NCBI RefSeq assembly: GCF_000011365.1
Contig: NC_004463.1
Location: forward strand, 5,070,001 to 5,134,000
Direction: 5' to 3'
DNA: 64,000 nucleotides
DNA from: Bradyrhizobium diazoefficiens USDA 110
GTDB lineage: Bacteria > Pseudomonadota > Alphaproteobacteria > Rhizobiales > Xanthobacteraceae
A model generated the notes under the pieces. It did no database searches. It was not told where the DNA came from and saw only the letters and a list, made by a program, of their open reading frames with translations. Position numbers and translations under genes: made by a program. Shown here in pieces: positions 53,352-62,040 of this stretch (positions within the stretch are counted from its first letter, which is position 1; each line of letters begins with the position of its first letter).

Positions 53352-54416
53352 TCAAGCGGGTCGGACGCCTGCATCGTTGGTCCTTGTCAGCTCGAAGGCG
53401 CGTCCTTTAGCCAGCACCGCCCAGGCGATGCGGGCAAGCTTGTTGGCGAGTGCGATCGCCAGCACGTTGTGGTGCAATCGCTTCTTGGCGGCTTCGATCC
53501 AGGATCTGAGTCCGTAACGTTCCCAGTTCTTGATCCTGACCAGCACCACCCATGCCGCCTGGACGAACAGAACGCGGAGGTAGCGATTGCCGCGCCTTGA
53601 GATTTTGCCGAGGATCGTGCGGTCTCCCGTCGAGATCTGCTTGGGCACCAGCCCGAGCCAGGCGCCGAAGTCACGGCCTTTGGAGAAGACGTCTCCAGTG
53701 CCGATCGCGGCCACCATGGCGCTCGAAATGATCGGCCCGATGCCAGGCACCGTCATCAGGCGCGAACATGCCTGATCTTGACGGGCCAGTGCTTCGATCT
53801 CGCCGGAGAGCCTATCGATGCGCTGATCCAGCCGACGCCAGTCGCCTGCCAACTCCTCGATGACACACAACATGCGTGGCGACAGGGCATCGGTGCGCGT
53901 CGCAAGGATGGTGGGCAGTTCTGTGCGCAGGAAGCCGATACCCTGGCGCACCGCGATCCCGCGTTCCAGCATGAAGGCGCGAATCTGGTTGATGATGCCG
54001 GTGCGTTGCGACACCAGCCGCTCGCGCACCCGATGCAGCGCCTGCAGATCCAGTTGCTCCGCGGTCTTGGTCGCCACGAACTTCATCGTCGGGCGCTGCA
54101 CGGCTTCGGCAATCGCTTCGGCGTCATTGAAGTCGTTCTTCGGTCCTTTGCTATAAGGGCGGACATATTTGGCCGGCATCAACCTGGCATCGTGACCTAA
54201 CGATGCGAGTTTGCGGCTCAAATGATGTGCGCCGACGCAGGCTTCCATGCCGATCAGGCAAGGCGGCATATTGGCGAGCCGCGCCTCGACCTGGCCACGC
54301 GACCACTTTTGCCGCAGCACGACGGTGCCGCGCGTATCGTGGCCCACGACGTGGAACGAGTTTTTGCCGATATCGATGCCGATCACGGCGATCGCGGTAC
54401 TGGGTGTCTGGGACAT
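53352..54416 (-). CDS. IS110-family transposase (DEDD recombinase)
   Basis: 354 residues. The N-terminal RuvC-like DEDD domain has IGIDIGKNSFHV (Asp), GMEACVGAHHLSRKL (Glu) and GPKNDFNDAEAIAEA (Asp pair). The C-terminal transposase_20 domain is at MTVPGIGPIISSAMVAAIG, with GAWLGLVPKQISTGDRTILGKISRRGNRYLR (catalytic Ser region). It appears intact. GGAG precedes the ATG. The element lies between a non-coding stretch and a histidine-kinase gene whose own start is only ~180 bp away, so the insertion probably displaced that gene's promoter. Confidence 0.95.
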   Translation of the reverse strand: MSQTPSTAIAVIGIDIGKNSFHVVGHDTRGTVVLRQKWSRGQVEARLANMPPCLIGMEACVGAHHLSRKLASLGHDARLMPAKYVRPYSKGPKNDFNDAEAIAEAVQRPTMKFVATKTAEQLDLQALHRVRERLVSQRTGIINQIRAFMLERGIAVRQGIGFLRTELPTILATRTDALSPRMLCVIEELAGDWRRLDQRIDRLSGEIEALARQDQACSRLMTVPGIGPIISSAMVAAIGTGDVFSKGRDFGAWLGLVPKQISTGDRTILGKISRRGNRYLRVLFVQAAWVVLVRIKNWERYGLRSWIEAAKKRLHHNVLAIALANKLARIAWAVLAKGRAFELTRTNDAGVRPA

Positions 54417-54599
54417 GGCGTGCTCCTTGTCTTGGCGCCCCTGGCCAGCTTATCGCTGGCGGGGCAGGAGCACGGCCGGACCATCCCATTAGCGGACGTC
54501 TCCCGGCCGGGCCGTGCGTTCGAGTGGATCTTGTATCCGAGTCAACATCTGCGAGCTTTGCCGACGATACCGGCTATACCGCGCATTCGGCTTGCGTTC

Positions 54600-56443
54600 A
54601 TGAATCGTATTTCAGGCGCTTTGGGACTTGTTGTTTTTCTCCTCGCTGTATCGCCTGAAGCGGTCGTTTCGGCGAGCGATAATAAGCAAGTCATGTTGCT
54701 GCATTCGTTCGGCACCGAGATGAGGCCTTGGAGCGACTATTCTCAAGGCATTCGGGAAGAGCTGAAAAGGCAATCGCCTTGGCTTCTTGATATTACGGAC
54801 CATTCCCTCATTTCAGCTCGCCACAATAATAGTAATCCGGACATTCCGTTCGTTGACTACCTCACCGCTCTATTTGCCGAAAAACCTCCCGACGTGATTG
54901 TAAGCATCGGCGCGCCAGCGGCGAACTTTGTGCAGCAATACCGCGACCGGCTATTCACTTCTACCCCGATGGTGCTTACCACCCTCGAGCAACGTCGCGT
55001 CCAATACGTCACACTTACGCAGAACGACGCTGTCGTACCTATTCGGATAAACTACAAGGCCCTTTTGGAGAACATCCTGAGGGTGCTGCCTGACACCAAA
55101 AACGTCGCAATCGTGAACGGCACGTCTCCCAACGAGCGCTTCTGGTCGGACGCAATTCGTAAGGAAGCGACGCCCTTAGCTGACCGCGTCGAACTAACAT
55201 TCTGGGACAATCTGTCATTCGAAGACATACTGAAAGAGGCTGCTCGTCTCGCACCACACTCCGCAATCTTGTGGGAGGGAATGAATGTCGATGCGCAAGG
55301 AGTTGTGCACGAAGGCGATGAAGCTTTCAGGAGACTTCATGCGATCTCGAATGCACCCATTTTTGGTTACACTGAACCACTCATCGGACAAGGCGCTGTT
55401 GGCGGCCCCTTCAACGCAGTGCATGATACGAGCCTCGCCACAGCCGCCGCTGTGATTCGCATCCTCAGAGGTGACAGGGCTGGCGATATCAGGATCCCTC
55501 CCCTGGAGTTTTCGACGCCACGATTTGACTGGCGTGAGATGCAGCGCTGGCGGATTGCTGAAGACCGCTTGCCTCCAGGAAGCGAGATTTACTTTCGTGA
55601 TCGGACCTCGTGGGAGCGATATCGTGGGCAAATCGCACTCGTCTGCGCGATCATACTGTTTCAGAGCGCAACGATTTGGGCTCTACTGTTGGAGCGCCGC
55701 CGCCGTCAGTATTTTCAAATTGAGGCGAGCCGTCGTTCAGCAGAACTTGCTCATCTTAACCGCTATTCGACGGCCGGCGAACTTACTGCGTCGATAGCGC
55801 ACGGAATTAATCAGCCGCTTGGGGCTATTCTAACCAACGCCGAGACGCTGCAACTGATGCTCAAATCACCAGCGCCAGACCTAAGAGATATCAGCGAAGT
55901 CGTCGATGACATACACCGCGATAACAAGCGGGCGTCTGAAGTAATCCTGCGCCTGCGCAACTTGCTCAAGAAGGCGCCGTCCAAAGTTACCAGTGCTGAC
56001 TTGAACGACATTGTACGCGATACGGTCCAAATGCTTTCTCCATACGCAGCTATGAGGAAATGTGATCTTAATAGCGTGAATTGTTCCGAGCTGTTGCCGT
56101 TCAAGGGCGATCAAGTCCAAATTCAGCAGATCCTCGTAAACCTAATCGTAAACGCAGCTGACGCAATGGAAAACGTTCCTCGCGCGGATCGAAAGGTAAC
56201 AATCTCGACGGCGCGTGACGGCAATTTTGGCGAGGTTTCAGTGTCAGATGTCGGTGCAGGCATCGACCCTGACCAACTCAAGGAGATATTCAACCCGTTT
56301 TTTCGACAAAGCCTCACGGCATGGGAATGGGTTTGGCCATTGCCCGCACAATTGTTGAAGCTCATAACGGGCGCATCGGGGCGGAGAACAAAATTGACGG
56401 CGGTGCGACTTTTCGTTTGAGATTACCTCTCTCGGGACGGTGA
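54600..56443 (+). pseudogene. Sensor histidine kinase with periplasmic-binding-like sensor, frameshifted in the ATPase domain
   Basis: Signal (ALGLVVFLLAVSPEAVVSA), then a ~300-residue ABC-sub-binding-type sensor (VMLLHSFGTEMRPWSDYSQGI; PPDVIVSIGAPAANFVQQYR), a membrane helix (QIALVCAIILFQSATIWALLL), a HisKA box (ASIAHGINQPLGAILTNAETL) and HATPase_c with NLIVNAADAME (N box). At T6 (56298-56303) the frame slips: the zero frame reads NPFFRQSLTAW and stops at 56420. One extra T would give FFSTKPHGMGMGLAIARTIVE through 56443, the expected F and G2 boxes. The conserved Glu after the phospho-His is Gly (AHG). No response regulator adjoins. Confidence 0.85.
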
Positions 56444-56569
56444 ACAGCGAATTGCGGATGCTCGGCATCGGCCCCGACCGAATTCTAGCTCGAAACGATG
56501 CAACTTCCGCAGGTGGCCCGTCGCTTCCGTTGTCGTGGTGCAGCGGTATGTCTGAAGTTGAGGGTAGAT

Positions 56570-56611
56570 CGGACGTGGCTGGCCAACTGCAAGAATGGCG
56601 AGATTGACCCA
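56570..56611 (+). repeat. Copy C of a dispersed 42-bp element
   Basis: CGGACGTGGCTGGC, 18 bases, GATTGACCCA; the same blocks and gap as copy B (52872-52913). It is preceded by GGGTAGAT as in copy A (49839). Confidence 0.55.
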
Positions 56612-56629
56612 TCTGCGACATGGGCAGGT

Positions 56630-57006
56630 TCAGCCGACCAGCTGGCAGTGCCCGCTGATGACAGTACCGTCGCGTTTATGCGCCTTAAGCGTGCCGTCGA
56701 CGCGGTTGATGAAACCTTGCCAGACAGCGGTCGGGTCGAACAGATGTTGCCAAATGTTGCCGAGCGTAAGCGCCGTCTCAAAGAACAAGTGCGTATCCGT
56801 GACGTGGACGGCCAAATTGCTTCCGAATGTCCGAGAGTGCATCGTCCCCTCGTCCAGATTAACGGTGACCTGTTCCCCGTTATGTAGACCGAGTTGCGCT
56901 CGCTACCCGTAAGGCCCCGCGCCCAGCATTTCAGATCGATCGTCTCGGCATGTGCAGCCGTTGCAGCTAGCAGCGCTGCGACGATGATGGTTGCTTTCGG
57001 CTTCAC
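56630..57006 (-). pseudogene. Small secreted protein gene, frameshifted
   Basis: A GTG start at 57006 gives a signal peptide (VKPKATIIVAALLAATAAHA) and ETIDLKCWARGLTGSERNS. The coding character then jumps one frame to LHNGEQVTVNLDEGTMHSRTF and on through FFETALTLGNIWQHLF to a stop at 56630. The second part is a beta-rich domain ending GTVISGHCQLVG. A one-base change around 56890 would restore one ~125-residue exported protein. No known function. Confidence 0.6.
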
Positions 57007-57121
57007 AGTTATCTCGTCGCTTTGTAGCGGCCCTGCCGGGGGTTCGGACACGGCAGGACATTCGATGACTTTGCCGAAATTTCGGTGTCGCCTTCGAAGG
57101 ATGTGCAGAGGACTCAGTCGT

Positions 57122-57331
57122 TCAGAGGTGAGCACGCGGCAATAGCCATCCCATGATCTTCTCATGCGGATCGCGACGACTGCGGACGAATGCTTTCTCG
57201 TTCTGCTGAGCGGCGGTCCTGGCGAATTCAGAAATCCCCTCCATAGACTGCCGTTTATCCTTCGGAAGCTTCGCCCATTGGCGAATGATCTTCCGGCGGG
57301 CTTCGCGTTGCTTTTCCCTTACGTCATGCAT
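57122..57331 (-). CDS. Small basic hypothetical protein (69 aa)
   Basis: MHDVREKQREARRKIIRQWAKLPKDKRQSMEGISEFARTAAQQNE, ending RRDPHEKIMGWLLPR. An AAGGAG ribosome site lies 8 nt before the ATG. I associate the QRxxRRxxIRQW...LPxDKRQ and RSRRDPH..IMGWLLPR pattern with a conserved Bradyrhizobium small-protein family of unknown role. Confidence 0.7.
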   Translation of the reverse strand: MHDVREKQREARRKIIRQWAKLPKDKRQSMEGISEFARTAAQQNEKAFVRSRRDPHEKIMGWLLPRAHL

Positions 57332-57515
57332 CGGTACGCTCCTTGAAGTGGATTGTTCCGGTTCGGCCTACTATGGTTTGGGCTCACTAGAACTTCAACG
57401 TCCAATCAAGAACTCTTAGCCCCTCTGGTCGTGCAGCGCTATACACGGGAGCTAGTCTCATATTGGCTTTGCAGGCCGGCCGCCCTAGAATTGCGGCGAT
57501 CGCAGGACGGGCGAA

Positions 57516-57938
57516 ATGCAGTACGTTTGCGACGCGCCGAAGGGTAAGACCTGGTTCCGTATCGAGACGGAAGGTGAAGCGGCGCATGAGTCGCGCCTGA
57601 TGAGCCACACAGTCGAGAAATATTTCTGCCGCGAGCGGGAGAAGGCAGTCCAGTCCTGGCGTCCGGAGCGGCCCAACGCGATCGAGCGCGACATCGGCCT
57701 CGAGGCCCATGTACAGCGAGAGATGCCGCTTTTCCTCACGTTGCGCGACAGGGAGGGCAATGCACTGACTACAGCGATGCTGCCACCGGGTGGCAAGGAT
57801 CGCGGCGGGTTCCGGATCATCATCGTTGCCGCATCCAATGCCGATCCTTATCCTCAGCAGGAAGCGGCCATCGCTGCGCTGGGAGCGCATTTCGGTCTCA
57901 CACTCGATCGCAACCGCTGCTTCCCCTACGGCCGCTAA
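57516..57938 (+). CDS. Conserved hypothetical protein (140 aa)
   Basis: MQYVCDAPKGKTWFRIETEGEAAHESRLMSHTVEKYFCREREKAVQSW, then a segment with LPPGGKDRGGFRIIIVAASNADPYPQQEAAIAALGAHFGLTLDRNRCFPYGR. A mixed alpha/beta soluble protein with no signal peptide. The frame looks intact and under selection compared with its surroundings. No function known. Confidence 0.7.
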   Translation: MQYVCDAPKGKTWFRIETEGEAAHESRLMSHTVEKYFCREREKAVQSWRPERPNAIERDIGLEAHVQREMPLFLTLRDREGNALTTAMLPPGGKDRGGFRIIIVAASNADPYPQQEAAIAALGAHFGLTLDRNRCFPYGR

Positions 57939-58263
57939 GGAGCCTGACAAGTACCGCCGCTTGATTGGAGCGATGTCGGCTCATGGCCCTTTGCTGCCCA
58001 CCACCTCAAACGCCGTGATGTCGGCTTTAGGACTGAGAGCGGCCCAAGGTAAGACAGCGCCGCGATGCCCGTTGTTGACCCGAACCGGATGTCAGGAGGA
58101 GCGAGGCTTGAGTTGATCCAGATCAACACAGCCAGTGACGTTCTGCGTGATCGAATATTGTTTGCAGTACCGAATTGGCCGAGTGGCTCTTTGTTTTTGC
58201 GCCGTTCATTTTGATCACTGGTGCTTACGCTGGTCTCTCCAACCTCTGTCCGGTGCACGTGTG

Positions 58264-58599
58264 ATGAACAGCATCCAACCAGCCTTCAGCGAAGGCTCTG
58301 CGAGCGAAACTGCGCGGAGAATCGACTCTGTCGCGTGGGCCGCGTTCTTCATTTGGGTAGGCATCGCCATGCTAATGGGGGTGCCGTGGGACTGGTTTCT
58401 TGTGGGCGTCGGCGTCCTCACTCTAGCGGCGCAGTTTTTCCACTGGAGCATGGACAATAAGGTTGACCTGTTCTGGATTGCCTGCGGCGTAGCTTTTCTC
58501 GCAGGAGGCGTGTGGATGCTTCTGCAGTTTCCCTGGCCGTTGGCACCGATATTGATCATCCTGCTCGGAATAGTGTTGCTCAGCAAAGCCCTTCGCTGA
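58264..58599 (+). CDS. Small integral membrane protein (111 aa)
   Basis: Three membrane helices (SVAWAAFFIWVGIAMLMGV, WFLVGVGVLTLAAQFFHW, LFWIACGVAFLAGGVWMLL) plus a fourth C-terminal one (LAPILIILLGIVLLSKAL). A short cytoplasmic N-terminus. Resembles small 2TM or 4TM membrane proteins of unknown function. Frame open upstream, but the ATG at 58264 starts the protein-like part. Confidence 0.65.
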   Translation: MNSIQPAFSEGSASETARRIDSVAWAAFFIWVGIAMLMGVPWDWFLVGVGVLTLAAQFFHWSMDNKVDLFWIACGVAFLAGGVWMLLQFPWPLAPILIILLGIVLLSKALR

Positions 58600-58634
58600 G
58601 CCAGAGCGACGATAGATGATGGCATTTCTGCGAA

Positions 58635-58844
58635 GTGGCGCGCTACGTCGAAGATGTCCGACGACGGCTTGCGCTTCGTACCACCGCAACGAGGCAGCCG
58701 CATATCCGCCTATACCGGCGACTTGAGGAGGAGAAGAATGAGGACAAGCGGGCCCTCATCCGAACGCTCCTAGCCGAAGAAGAAGCCAGAGACGTCCCCG
58801 CAACTCCGCGTGGGACACTCACGACAATCCAAAAGCAACAATAA
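58635..58844 (+). CDS. Small helical hypothetical protein (69 aa)
   Basis: A GTG start gives ARYVEDVRRRLALRTTATRQPHIRLYRRLEEEKNEDKRALIRTLLAEEEARD. The HIRLYRRL...RALIRTLLAEEEA core is typical of short rhizobial proteins of unknown role. The start is uncertain; the tail after position 58800 is low in coding character. Confidence 0.45.
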   Translation: MARYVEDVRRRLALRTTATRQPHIRLYRRLEEEKNEDKRALIRTLLAEEEARDVPATPRGTLTTIQKQQ

Positions 58845-59109
58845 CCTTCGCGGCTAGATGGGAGTCACCTTTCCCTGTCCGCACAGAACCTCGCCGCGCG
58901 GCCCCTCCGGGCGGAGTTTGCTTCTGAGAGGTTGCTTACGTCGGCCGAGACGTACACCGAGTTTTGCCCCCATGCGGAATACCGAGATTGAGCCAGCCGT
59001 GCGGTCGGGGACGGCCCCGGCGCGCAGTTACAACTCGAATTTCGACTCGGCAGAGATGCTGAGCGGCGGCGCGAAACGCCGCCCCATCTTGATTACATGC
59101 GTTCGGACT

Positions 59110-59310
59110 CTACCTCGCTCGCTGTGCTCGCGCGAACACTTCGGAGGGAAGCTCCCCGAACATTTGCCGGAAATCACCGGCGAAATGGCCCAGATTGCCG
59201 AAACCGCATTTGAAAGCGATTTGGGAAACGGAAGTTTTCGGATTCCCTTCCAGGAGCATCTGCCTTGCACGTCGCAAGCGCACGGTTTTTGCAAATCTCA
59301 TCGGCGAGTA
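59110..59310 (-). pseudogene. AraC-family regulator, C-terminal HTH fragment
   Basis: On the minus strand SPMRFAKTVRLRRARQMLLE, then VSQIAFKCGFGNLGHFAGDFRQMFGELPSEVFAR, is the second half of an AraC/XylS DNA-binding domain (IAFKCGF.N..HF...FR..FG..PS). The N-terminal two thirds are missing. Upstream at 59310 it joins, in a different frame, the truncated OLD nuclease. Confidence 0.85.
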
Positions 59311-60652
59311 TGCCCGCGAAATCGAGGTGCATGTAAACATCGGCGCCCAAAGACCGTTCCAGGATCGTTGAAGCCTCCGGGAATAGCGCAACCTCCGAAG
59401 CCCCCTCCACGACCAGCACGCCACGGCCAAGGATCGCCTCGGCGAATTGCCGGCGTTCGGTCTTGAAACTCTTCGTCTTGAAGTCCCCCAGGTCGATGGG
59501 CGCGCCTTCCAGCACGCCGTTCGGCTGACGGGAAAGGATCACGATGTCCTGGGGCTCAAACTGCTCGATCACATAAGGCGAATGCGAGGTGACGATCGCC
59601 TGCCCCATCTCGCTGAGCACGAAACGACTGACCCGCCTCTGTGTGTGAGGCGGCAGCGCAATTTCCGGCTCCTCCATCGCGAAGATGACCGACTGCTTTT
59701 CCTTCAGTTCAGCAATAACCGTCAGCAGCGCAAACACCAACAGGTTGATCGAACCGGTCCCGAGCCGCGCAAACGGCACGCTGTGGCCAACGGGTTCGGC
59801 GGCGATAAACAACCGCACGACCTCGCGCAAGTTCTCCCGCGTAAGCTCTGAGGCGAAAAACGCTGTCGCTGCGTCACCTGGCGCCAGGGACACGAAGCGC
59901 GCCATGCGCTCGCGAATGTCGGCCCGAATTTGTTTGAGCTGAGGCACCTCGCCAATCGGCGGCTTCATGCCCTGCAGTCGGTCGAGCGTGTCCTGCCACA
60001 TGTCGGTCAGCCCCGTCCCGCCGAGGCGCAGCACGGTGTCGAGCAGTGACCCACGCTGAAGGCTAAGCGCCCGCGAACCGGTGCGCAGCGTACGAAGGAA
60101 TACGAATCCGCAAAGCCGTTTGTGATCCCGACCGAACAATCTGCGGCCAGCTCCCAATGCCAGCTCAGCCGCTTCGTCGTCATCAAGGGGCTCAATGGGG
60201 TGGTCGAAGAAGGTGTTGCCGACGAAGTCGTCCTCCGCCTTGTCATATCGGCCGATGAACACGATGGGGAGAGCCCAGCGCTTCTGCGCTCCATCTCCGT
60301 CTGCCGGTCCGCCAGCGCCCTGATCCGCGAAATCGCGGGTGACGTCATCCCACCGCCGAAGGTGACGGTGAAATCGAAGCTCAGCCTCCTGTGGAAGATC
60401 CGTCAGCACGGCCTCGACGCGAACCTCGATCGGCTCCTTCTGATCGTCGAGATACCGGCCGCAATGAAAGTCATGCTCGTCGATCACCGGCCGGCGATAG
60501 AGCCGCTCGGGCCCCAGCACGAGGTCGAGAGCCTCGCAAACCGTCGATTTCCCGACGTTGTTGCCGCCGACCAGGAGTGTGTGCCCCGCCAGATGCACGA
60601 CACCGTGGGCAACGCCCCGGAAATTCGAGATTGTCAGACGCTTTACTTTCAC
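59174..60652 (-). pseudogene. OLD-family ATP-dependent nuclease (GajA-like), truncated in TOPRIM
   Basis: From GTG 60652: VKVKRLTISNFRGVAHGVVHLAGHTLLVGGNNVGKSTVCEAL is the ABC-type ATPase start with Walker A (GGNNVGKST). Q-loop-like and middle regions follow, then INLLVFALLTVIAELKEKQSVIFAMEEPEIALPPHTQRRV (signature and Walker B with EEPE) and TSHSPYVIEQF (H-loop). The TOPRIM domain begins with GVLVVEGASEVALFPEASTILE (catalytic Glu) and reaches YMHLDFAG, where homology ends at about 59310. The remaining ~45 codons to 59174 are out-of-frame AraC sequence. The metal-binding DxD of TOPRIM is lost, so nuclease activity is unlikely. OLD/GajA proteins act in anti-phage defence. Confidence 0.85.
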
Positions 60653-60784
60653 CTCGTGCAGCCCCCCAGTGAAACCAGTGTAGGCCCCCTCGCCCTGGCA
60701 ACCTACCCGGGAAGACACCATCGAAACCATACCCACCGTCGTCTAATCCACCACTGGTTGTGGCTGGCGGCCGGAGAGCGGGTC

Positions 60785-61036
60785 TTAGACGCCCGCCCAC
60801 CGCGAGAACAGCGCGTCGGTCGCATGGGATCCGTCGTCGAAGGCCTCGATCGCCAGCAATAAGAGCTCCCGCGACGTCTGGAACGACACCGCGCTACTGG
60901 GCGTGATCAGCCCGCCGGCACCCTGCGCGACATACAATGCGGCCTCGCGGATTTTCACCAGGTCGCCGGCACGGCTCCGCCCCATGAGCTCGCGCATGCG
61001 GTCTTCTCCGATGGCGGTCTGCAGGCGGCTTCCCAT
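60785..61036 (-). CDS. Unknown short protein upstream of the OLD gene (83 aa)
   Basis: [58 protein letters not shown], then [25 protein letters not shown] helical, soluble ORF on the same strand as the OLD gene, 132 bp before it, and divergent from the HEPN gene with ~118 bp between. Not recognised. It could be a regulator or partner of the module. The upstream continuation of the frame is antisense to the HEPN gene and is not counted. Confidence 0.4.
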   Translation of the reverse strand: MGSRLQTAIGEDRMRELMGRSRAGDLVKIREAALYVAQGAGGLITPSSAVSFQTSRELLLLAIEAFDDGSHATDALFSRWAGV

Positions 61037-61153
61037 TGCGACGGTCGGACCCAGCGCCAACTTGCAGCCATACAACCTCCCGCTGATTGAACTGAAGCTA
61101 GGCTTTGCGCCGAAGACGGCCAAGTTGGCTTGGCGGGGTATAAGGGGGCGGAA

Positions 61154-61637
61154 ATGGACAAGAAGTTTCACAAGGAAGCTCACCAGGTCGTCAATCACAA
61201 CATCCACAACACCATCGAGAGCGACCGCGCTGTGGTTCACCGACATGGTCAAGAAGAAGGTGGCCGACAAGGACGGGGAAGGCATGACCTTCACGTGCAT
61301 GGCCGCCCGCACGATGCTGGCGTTCTCGTTCGAGGCCTATTTGAACGCCGTCGGCAGCCGCAAGCTCGTGCTGTGGAATGAGTGGGACGAGTACTACAAG
61401 AAGATCGACAAGATCTGCCAGCACCTGAAGATCACCCCCGATTGGGGTAAGCGGCCTTACAGCTCAATCAGCGCCATGAGGCGGCTCCGCAACGCGCTGG
61501 CGCATGGCAAGCCTGTGATGTCCGAGACGAAGAAGGAATTCGTGGACAAGGCCGATGGCCAGAAGGGCAAGACGATCGACATGACCGCCGACTGGCAGAA
61601 ACTCTGCACGCCGGAAATGATCATCAACGCTTTCTAC
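61154..61637 (+). pseudogene. HEPN-domain protein, frameshifted and 3'-fused to a P-type ATPase fragment
   Basis: ATG 61154, with AGGGGGCGG upstream, starts [20 protein letters not shown]. Around 61225-61235 the coding frame changes, and the sequence continues [19 protein letters not shown], then [17 protein letters not shown] and [22 protein letters not shown] is an Rx4H motif of HEPN ribonucleases. Coding ends at [10 protein letters not shown] where the ATPase fragment starts. HEPN proteins are RNases in toxin-antitoxin and phage-defence systems. Two lesions (one-base shift, fusion) make it doubtful that it is functional. Confidence 0.7.
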
Positions 61638-62039
61638 GGTCCCGAGCCACGTTTCGCGTTCGGCCTCGTCGCCGCCGTCAGCGTCCTCATCATCGCGTGT
61701 CCCTGCGCGCTGGGTTTGGCCACTCCGATGTCGATCATGGTTGGCGTCGGGCGCGGCGCTCACATGGGCGTCCTCATCAAGAACGCCGAAGCGCTCGAGC
61801 GCATGGAGCGCATCGACACGCTGGTCGTCGACAAGACGGGCACGTTGACCGAAGGCAAGCCGAAGGTCGTCGCTGTGGTCCCCGCTGAGGGAATCACCGG
61901 CGCGGAGGTGCTGCGGCTCGCCGCCAGCGTGGAACGCGCCAGCGAACATCCTCTCGCCGATGCCATCGTGAACGAAGCCAAGGATCGGGGCATCCAGACG
62001 GCGGACGTCCAGGACTTCGATTCGCCCGTCGGCAAAGGC
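61638..62039 (+). pseudogene. Copper-type P-type ATPase, internal fragment
   Basis: [57 protein letters not shown] contains the CPC metal site and its flanking helices. [15 protein letters not shown] carries the phosphorylated Asp (DKTGT), and [13 protein letters not shown] is the nucleotide-domain HP motif. Both ends are missing: the N-terminal metal-binding and A-domains before 61638 and everything after PVGKG at 62039. It is in frame with the HEPN part, creating one continuous ORF to 62096. Confidence 0.9.
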
Positions 62040-62040
62040 G

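Noticed and set aside
56290..56310. Confident call of programmed -1 frameshifting in the histidine kinase
   Set aside because: The run is six T, not a seven-base slippery heptamer in the right phase, and no downstream stimulatory structure was evident. A simple T deletion is the more economical explanation.
58858..59466. A 202-codon plus-strand open frame
   Set aside because: Mostly antisense to the OLD and AraC fragments; Pro/Arg-rich without motifs.
43784..62040. Integrase or phage genes of an integrated island
   Set aside because: No tyrosine- or serine-recombinase motif, capsid, portal or terminase motif was found. The coiled-coil ORF at 44796 is the only phage-like hint and is not diagnostic.
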